Source: an uncultured Lachnospiraceae bacterium
GTDB taxonomy: Bacteria; Bacillota; Clostridia; Lachnospirales; Lachnospiraceae
DNA length: 18,082 bases
Direction of reading: 5' to 3'
Assembly (NCBI GenBank): GCA_910588285.1
Contig: CAJUQB010000078.1
Location: 1 to 18,082 of the forward strand
Within the stretch, counting starts at the first letter, position 1, and each line of letters starts with the position of its first letter. This document shows, one piece after another, positions 13,460 through 18,082 of this stretch. The notes beneath the pieces were generated by a model that was not told the origin of the DNA, ran no database searches, and saw only the letters and a program-made list of their open reading frames with translations. The position numbers and the translations under genes are program-made.

Positions 13460-14617
13460 ATGAAAATCGAATCAAGTGCAGTGGGCATGCATGCCGCACA
13501 CAGCCTTACCCGTCAGGAGCAGGTGAGCTCGGCGTCCATTGTCCAGACCCAGGAGCAGGCAGCCAAGCTGGAGCTGTCGAAGGAGGGCACGGACCTGGCC
13601 CGGCAGCTGAAGGATGAGGAGGAGCGCATCCAGGAGGAGACTGCAAAGGAGCAGAAGGAGCGGCAGGCCAGGAGCCTGGCCCGGCATCTGCAGCAGTCCG
13701 GACGGACTCGGAAAAACGGCGGGGTGCCGGAGGTTTCGGACCAATACAAGATGAAGCTGGAGATGCTCAAGAAGATGTTTGAGGCCATGGGCAATGTCCA
13801 GAAGGGGAAGAGCAATGCTTCCGCAGAGCTGATGCAGCTGAAGAAGGCGTATAACAGCCGTTACTCTGCCGGCAGTACCGTGTCATGGATGAGGGGCGGA
13901 AGTGTAATTGACGTCAGCGGAGGCGCCGGAGCCTCTGGGGGCGGTACGAAATGGGTGAAGACCACGGTGTCCAGCGCCTTTGTGGCAGAGACGGAGCACA
14001 CAGCCTTTCAGGCCAATGGAGTTGTGAAAACTGCGGACGGCCGGGAACTGAATTTCGGCGTGACGGTGGAGATGTCCCGCGCCTTTGCGGCCCGGTATGA
14101 CAAGATTACCCAGGAAGATTATATTGTTACCGATCCCTTGGTAATCAACCTGAACACCAATGTGGCTTCTGTCAGTGACCAGAAGTTCCTGTTTGACATT
14201 GACAGCGACGGCAAGGAGGAGAGCATATCCTTTGCAGGGAAGGGCAGCGGATTTCTGGCCCTTGACAAAAATAAGGACGGCAGGATCAACGACGGCTCTG
14301 AGCTCTTCGGCACCCGGTCCGGGGACGGCTTCCGGGACCTGGCGGCCTATGATGAGGACGGCAATGGCTGGATTGACGAGAATGACAGTATTTTCAAGGA
14401 TCTGAAGGTCTGGACCAAGGACGAGAACGGGAAGGACATTCTGATGGACCTTCGGCAGGCCAATGTGGGAGCCATCTACCTGGGCAGCACGGAGACGGAA
14501 TTCTCCCTGAACCGGGCGGAGGATAACCACACCGACGGCATAATCCGCAGGACCGGCCTGTACCTGAAGGAAACCGGGGAGGTGGGGACAATCCAGCATG
14601 TGGATCTGACCTTATAG
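13460..14617 (+). CDS. Leaderless protein with Ca2+-loop (EF-hand-like) motifs, function unknown
   Basis: A 385-residue protein I recognise only as a conserved uncharacterised type. It has no signal peptide. Residues 25-80 are a highly charged, probably coiled-coil stretch (QLKDEEERIQEETAKEQKER). Residues 147-165 are Gly/Ser-rich. From about 240 there are Asp-rich loops resembling dockerin or EF-hand calcium sites: DIDSDGKEES (246-255), DKNKDGRINDGSELFG (269-284) and DEDGNGWIDENDSIF (298-312). The chain ends VGTIQHVDLTL. ATG 13460 has AAGGAGG 8 bases upstream; an earlier in-frame start at 13415 has no such site. A sigma-D-like promoter precedes it and a strong terminator follows, so it forms a single-gene unit. 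From memory, similar leaderless proteins occur in flagellated bacteria. A motility-linked role is inferred, not shown. Confidence 0.8.
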   Translation: MKIESSAVGMHAAHSLTRQEQVSSASIVQTQEQAAKLELSKEGTDLARQLKDEEERIQEETAKEQKERQARSLARHLQQSGRTRKNGGVPEVSDQYKMKLEMLKKMFEAMGNVQKGKSNASAELMQLKKAYNSRYSAGSTVSWMRGGSVIDVSGGAGASGGGTKWVKTTVSSAFVAETEHTAFQANGVVKTADGRELNFGVTVEMSRAFAARYDKITQEDYIVTDPLVINLNTNVASVSDQKFLFDIDSDGKEESISFAGKGSGFLALDKNKDGRINDGSELFGTRSGDGFRDLAAYDEDGNGWIDENDSIFKDLKVWTKDENGKDILMDLRQANVGAIYLGSTETEFSLNRAEDNHTDGIIRRTGLYLKETGEVGTIQHVDLTL

Positions 14618-14638
14618 AGCATCACCGAAAGAAGCAGG

Positions 14639-14693
14639 AGACAGCCCTTCCGGCAGTGTCATGAATGGCATTGCCGGGAAGGGCTGTCTTTTT
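14639..14693 (+). terminator. Strong rho-independent terminator
   Basis: AGACAGCCCTTCC (14639-14651) pairs perfectly with GGAAGGGCTGTCT (14677-14689). The stem continues as GGCA/TGCC after one bulged G, and a T run follows (14689-14693). It lies 22 bases after the stop of the Ca2+-loop protein gene and ends that transcript. Confidence 0.93.
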
Positions 14694-14758
14694 ATGCTTC
14701 CATCCGGATGGCGGACACCATGACAAAAAATGTACTGTTTTTTGGGCGCAGGTTGGGG

Positions 14759-14764
14759 TATAAT
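14759..14764 (+). promoter_or_regulatory. Candidate -10 element of the alcohol dehydrogenase gene
   Basis: A perfect TATAAT lies about 47 bases before the ATG, directly after the preceding terminator, where a promoter is needed. The -35 region is a weak T-rich stretch (TGTTTTTTG, 14736-14744), so the promoter may be weak or need an activator. Confidence 0.5.
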
Positions 14765-14810
14765 GATGAGTAGCGGAAGCAGGAAACCAATCGTTTGAGG
14801 AGGAGAGAGT

Positions 14811-16055
14811 ATGAATAGCTTTACCTATTGCAGCCCCACAGAGGTGCTGTTTGGAGCGGACACAGAATGCCGGATTGCCCGGTGCGTGAAGAATTGCGGC
14901 AGCCATAAGGCCATGCTGGTGTACGGCGGCCGGTCTGCCAGGGAGAGCGGTCTGCTGGACCGGATTACGGAAGCGCTGGAGGATGGGGGGATCGCTTACC
15001 TGCTCTTTGGCGGCGTGAGGCCCAACCCCACGGTGTCCCATGTGCGGGAGGGGATTGCCCGTGCCTTGGAGTTTGGCGCAGACCTGGTGGTGGGCATCGG
15101 CGGAGGCAGCGCCATTGACACGGCCAAGGCCATTGCCCATGGGGCGGCCAACCCCAAGAAGGAGATCTGGGATATCTGGACCGGGAAGGAACGGCTGAAG
15201 GAAAGCCTGCCCATCGGTGTGGTGCTGACCATTGCGGCTGCGGGGAGCGAGCTGAGCAATTCGGCAGTGCTGACCAATGAGGAGCTGGGGCGCAAGCAGG
15301 GGCTGACCACAGAGCTGAACCGCCCAGCCTTTGCCATTATGAACCCGGCGCTGACAATTTCCGTTCCCTATTACCAGAAATGCTGCGGCATTGCGGACAT
15401 CATGATGCACACCATGGAGCGGTATCTGGGCCGGGAGGACAATGCACTGACAGATGCCCTGGCTGAGGCCCTTCTTAGGACCGTGGTGGAGCAGGCAGGA
15501 AAGCTTATGAAGGACCCGGAGGATCTGGATGCCTTAAGTGAGCTGATGTGGGCCGGGAGCCTCTCCCACAGCGGGCTGACCGGACTGGGAGGCCAGGGGG
15601 ACTGGGCCTGCCATGCGCTGGGCCATGAGCTGTCAGCCAGGTTCGGCGTGACCCATGGCGCATCCCTGACGGCAGTGTGGCCGGCCTGGGCATCCTATGT
15701 GTATCCACAGAATCAGAGACGTTTTGAGAAATATGCGAAGCATGTCTGGGGAATTGAGGAAGAGGGGGAGGCAGCAGTTCAGAGGGCCATTGAAAAGACC
15801 AGGAGATTTTTTGAGAGCCTGTCCCTGCCGGTATGCCTGGAGGATGCCATTGCCCAGGCGGCGGGTGAGAATTCTGCCCCAGGAGCTGCGGGGGCTGCGG
15901 CCGCAGAAAGCGCCGCCGGCACCGTGTCGGACGAGGTGCTGCATGAGCTGGCCTTTGGCTGCAGCCGAAAGGGGCAGCAGACAGTGGGACATGCCAGGGA
16001 GCTTCTTGAGGAGGATCTGTATCAGATTTACCGCAATGCCTGCAAAGGGCTCTAA
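14811..16055 (+). CDS. Iron-dependent (group III) alcohol dehydrogenase
   Basis: A 414-residue NAD(P)H-dependent dehydrogenase of the butanol dehydrogenase / YqhD type, expected to interconvert aldehydes and alcohols in the cytoplasm. The nucleotide-binding motif GGGSAIDTAKAIAHGA is at 97-112. The four metal ligands are visible as Asp196 and His200 (DIMMHTMERYLG), His268 (CHALGHELS) and His282 (GVTHGASL). GAGGAGGAG precedes the ATG by about 6 bases. Near the C terminus, residues 351-370 are a low-complexity Ala/Gly/Ser stretch (SAPGAAGAAAAESAAG) not usual in the family, which explains the extra length. The stop overlaps the stop of the convergent dehydratase gene. The substrate is unknown; fermentative aldehyde reduction is likely. 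Confidence 0.92.
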   Translation: MNSFTYCSPTEVLFGADTECRIARCVKNCGSHKAMLVYGGRSARESGLLDRITEALEDGGIAYLLFGGVRPNPTVSHVREGIARALEFGADLVVGIGGGSAIDTAKAIAHGAANPKKEIWDIWTGKERLKESLPIGVVLTIAAAGSELSNSAVLTNEELGRKQGLTTELNRPAFAIMNPALTISVPYYQKCCGIADIMMHTMERYLGREDNALTDALAEALLRTVVEQAGKLMKDPEDLDALSELMWAGSLSHSGLTGLGGQGDWACHALGHELSARFGVTHGASLTAVWPAWASYVYPQNQRRFEKYAKHVWGIEEEGEAAVQRAIEKTRRFFESLSLPVCLEDAIAQAAGENSAPGAAGAAAAESAAGTVSDEVLHELAFGCSRKGQQTVGHARELLEEDLYQIYRNACKGL

Positions 16056-16498
16056 GGGTGCTTCAGGGCAAGAGTGAGCCGGCCCCTGGCTACGCAGCGT
16101 TCCCCTACATAGGAGGCAGCCGTGCAGACATACATGCCTCCGGCAGCCTCCGAGAGGGCTGCCTGGGTACACAGGGTATCCCCCGGGAGAACCGGATGCA
16201 GAAAGCGCATGCGGCTGACCTCGAATAGAAGCGGAAGACAGCCCCTGTTGTCAGGTGCAGCCAGAAGCATGGCGCCTGCGGCCTGGGCCATGCACTCAGT
16301 GATATAGATGCCGGGAAGAACCGGACGATCCGGAAAATGACCGGTAAACACCTCCCAGTCCGGACGGATGTACACCCGGGCAGAGGCCCTCTGGCCGCAA
16401 ATCAGGTCAGAGACCTCATCCACCAACAGCATAGGCGGCCGGTGGGGCAGTATGGACAAAAGATCAGCGGTTGTGAGGTGTGAGGGGGATGTGTGCAT
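16052..16498 (-). CDS. FabZ-like 3-hydroxyacyl-ACP dehydratase
   Basis: A 148-residue hotdog-fold protein of the FabZ/FabA-like dehydratase group. The N terminus contains LLSILPHRPPMLLVDEV, as in FabZ. The catalytic pair is His54 (FTGHFPDRPVLPGIYITECMAQ block, 51-72) and Glu68. FEVSRMRFLHPVLPGDTL (92-109) is the usual substrate-channel strand. Length and motifs are normal. AAAGGAG lies about 6 bases before the ATG at 16498. The sequence is more divergent than a housekeeping FabZ and the gene stands beside a specialised acyl carrier protein gene on the opposite strand. It is therefore probably part of a dedicated acyl-chain pathway and not central fatty acid synthesis (inference). Confidence 0.82.
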   Translation of the reverse strand: MHTSPSHLTTADLLSILPHRPPMLLVDEVSDLICGQRASARVYIRPDWEVFTGHFPDRPVLPGIYITECMAQAAGAMLLAAPDNRGCLPLLFEVSRMRFLHPVLPGDTLCTQAALSEAAGGMYVCTAASYVGERCVARGRLTLALKHP

Positions 16499-16608
16499 AG
16501 GTGCTCCTTTCCTGGGCGGTTTTGTATCATGAGCCGGATTCTAAGGCTATGGTACTCTATTCGGAAGGCTTTCGCAAGTAGTATTTTTCAAGAAAAAGGA
16601 GAATCAAC
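16499..16608. promoter_or_regulatory. Divergent control region, dehydratase / acyl carrier protein
   Basis: This 110-base gap lies between divergent genes and carries both ribosome binding sites (reverse-strand AAAGGAG and AAAAAGGAG). I find no convincing -35/-10 pair in either direction. If both genes serve one pathway, this gap is the place where they would be jointly controlled. Confidence 0.35.
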
Positions 16609-16857
16609 ATGACGAATTTAGAGCGTTACCATAAAATATTAAAGGTCAATCTGGGAGCCGATGAGGCGGATTTTGACGATGCGGTTATGGTTTACAACAA
16701 TTATAAAAAATGGGACTCTGTGCGGCATATGGACATGATCGTGGATCTGGAGGAGGCCTTTGACGTGGCCTTTGAGGTGCTGGATATCACCTCCTTTTCC
16801 ACCTACAGCAAGGGGATTGCGATTCTGGAGAAGCTGGGCGTTGACATGCAGGCCTAG
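16609..16857 (+). CDS. Acyl carrier protein, specialised
   Basis: An 82-residue acidic carrier protein. The phosphopantetheine attachment site is Ser37 in KKWDSVRHMDMIVDLEEAF (33-51), which matches the DS(L/V) motif and the following acidic helix of carrier proteins. WDS replaces the GADSLD seen in housekeeping AcpP, as is common for carriers in secondary metabolism and polysaccharide acylation clusters. AAAAAGGAG lies about 7 bases before the ATG. The acyl-adenylating enzyme gene starts 17 bases downstream and is probably its loading partner. Confidence 0.88.
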   Translation: MTNLERYHKILKVNLGADEADFDDAVMVYNNYKKWDSVRHMDMIVDLEEAFDVAFEVLDITSFSTYSKGIAILEKLGVDMQA

Positions 16858-16874
16858 GACGGCTGAGGGAGATC

Positions 16875-18082
16875 ATGATTTTTTCAATTCATCAAAAAAC
16901 CAAAACGAAGACAGCATTTTATACGATAGACCGGGAGATGAGCTACGGGGAGCTTGCAGAGGCCATAAGACAGATGGAGGCGCAGCTTGCGGGAAAAAAG
17001 CTGGTGTTCTGCTTTAGCAGGAACTCGATTGCTTCCGCAGTCGGTTACCTGGGGATCCTGGATCAGGGCTCCGTGCCGCTGCTGCTGGATCCCAAGATGA
17101 ACCGTAAGCAGCTGGAGACACTGTATGAAAGCTACCGGCCGCAGCTGTTCTGGATCCCAAAGGAGCTCTGGGAGGAATGGCGGGAGGAATGGGAGGGAGC
17201 GGAGCGCTTCCAATATGAGGACTATCTGCTGGTGGCCCCAGGAGGGCCCTTCCGGGAAGCCTCGGTTCAGGATACGAAGGGGGCAGCGGCTTTGACCCAT
17301 GAGGGAATCCATGAGCAGCTGGCGCTGCTTCTGACCACGTCGGGCAGTACCGGAAGTCCCAAGCTGGTTCGGCTCAGCCGGGAGAATCTTATATCCAATG
17401 CAGCCTCCATCTGCCAGTATCTGGAGATTGGGGAGGAGGAGCGGGCGATTACTTCCCTGCCCATGTATTATACCTACGGGCTGTCAATAATCCACAGCCA
17501 TCTGCTGGCGGGAGCCTCTGTGATCCTGACAGAGGACAGCGTTTTGCAGGACAGCTTTTGGCAGCTTGCGGGCCGAAGGGAGGCCACCAGCCTGTCCGGA
17601 GTGCCCTATACCTACCAGCTGTTGGACCGTCTGCATTTTTTTGCGCATCCCAGCAAAACCGTCCGGGTGATGACACAGGCCGGCGGCAAGCTCTCGGAGG
17701 GGCTTCAGCGAAAGGCTGCCGCCTGGGCCAGAGAGCAGGGGGTGCGTTTTTATATTATGTACGGCCAGACAGAGGCCACGGCCAGAATGGCCTATCTTCC
17801 GCCGGACAGGAGCCTGGAGAAGCCGGGAAGCCTTGGGATTGCCATTCCGGGGGGACGCCTTTGGCTGGAGGATGAAGGGGGCCGGCTGGTTTCAGAGCCG
17901 GGAAGGACCGGCGAGCTGTACTATCAGGGCCCCAATGTCTCCTTAGGCTATGCCGGCAGCCGGGAGGATCTGGCCAGAGGGGACGAGCGAGGAGGCATAT
18001 TGGCCACAGGCGACCTGGCGCAGTTTGACGAAGAGGGCTACTTCTATATTGTGGGAAGAAAATCCCGCTTTCTGAAGCTGTA
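16875..18082 (+). CDS. Acyl-AMP ligase (ANL superfamily), 3' end missing
   Basis: The first 402 residues of an adenylate-forming enzyme, open to the right edge without a stop. The ATP P-loop is TTSGSTGSPK (154-163), motif A5 is YGQTEA (296-301), A7 is ATGDLA (377-382) and A8, the hinge, is GRKSRFLKL (394-402). The C-terminal lid domain of about 100 residues is cut off. The N-terminal domain is short, and a YGELAEAI segment at 24-31 fits the family. GAGGGAGA lies just before ATG 16875. It should activate a carboxylic acid as its adenylate and load it on the adjacent carrier protein, as fatty acyl-AMP ligases or DltA do. The substrate (fatty, hydroxy, amino or aromatic acid) cannot be told from these motifs. 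Confidence 0.88.
   Translation, partial: MIFSIHQKTKTKTAFYTIDREMSYGELAEAIRQMEAQLAGKKLVFCFSRNSIASAVGYLGILDQGSVPLLLDPKMNRKQLETLYESYRPQLFWIPKELWEEWREEWEGAERFQYEDYLLVAPGGPFREASVQDTKGAAALTHEGIHEQLALLLTTSGSTGSPKLVRLSRENLISNAASICQYLEIGEEERAITSLPMYYTYGLSIIHSHLLAGASVILTEDSVLQDSFWQLAGRREATSLSGVPYTYQLLDRLHFFAHPSKTVRVMTQAGGKLSEGLQRKAAAWAREQGVRFYIMYGQTEATARMAYLPPDRSLEKPGSLGIAIPGGRLWLEDEGGRLVSEPGRTGELYYQGPNVSLGYAGSREDLARGDERGGILATGDLAQFDEEGYFYIVGRKSRFLKL

Overview
The window reads as a piece of a low-to-mid GC Firmicute chromosome, most likely a gut Clostridia of the Lachnospiraceae type. Reasons are the strong AGGAGG-type ribosome binding sites, Gly/Ser-linked lipoprotein binding proteins, a YesL-like DUF624 protein beside a carbohydrate ABC transporter that has no ATPase gene of its own, and fused AraC-type control. 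This placement is inferred from style and protein families only. No RNA genes, CRISPR arrays, insertion sequences or phage genes were seen.

Region 1 (1-7926) is a sugar uptake and hydrolysis locus. On the minus strand lie a DUF624 (YesL-like) membrane protein and the first 11 codons of the next gene, plausibly a sensor histidine kinase. Divergent from them, behind a near-perfect vegetative promoter (964-992), are a lipoprotein sugar-binding protein, two MalF/MalG-type permeases, a GH36 alpha-galactosidase and a GH32 beta-fructofuranosidase. Alpha-galactosidase plus invertase next to an oligosaccharide importer points to raffinose-family oligosaccharides, melibiose or sucrose. Both enzymes lack signal peptides, so hydrolysis is expected after import. 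The importer must borrow an ATPase encoded elsewhere (MsmX-like).

Region 2 (7977-10396) is a three-gene polar amino acid ABC transporter. Its binding protein looks circularly permuted: the segment that normally ends a family 3 binding protein sits directly after the lipoprotein signal. The partner ATPase carries an unusual basic insertion of about 40 residues. A switchable hairpin pair sits between the binding protein and the permease gene.

Region 3 (10404-13366) holds a GH42 beta-galactosidase on the minus strand and a divergently transcribed AraC-family regulator, which share a 110-base control region.

Region 4 (13374-14693) holds a leaderless cytosolic-looking protein with Ca2+-loop motifs behind a perfect sigma-D (flagellar sigma-28) -10 box, ending in a strong terminator. 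It is a candidate motility-regulon gene.

Region 5 (14759-18082) holds an iron-dependent alcohol dehydrogenase, a FabZ-like dehydratase on the opposite strand whose stop codon overlaps that of the dehydrogenase, then an acyl carrier protein and an ANL-superfamily acyl-adenylating enzyme that runs off the right edge. The last three look like the start of an acyl-carrier-dependent assembly cluster of unknown product.
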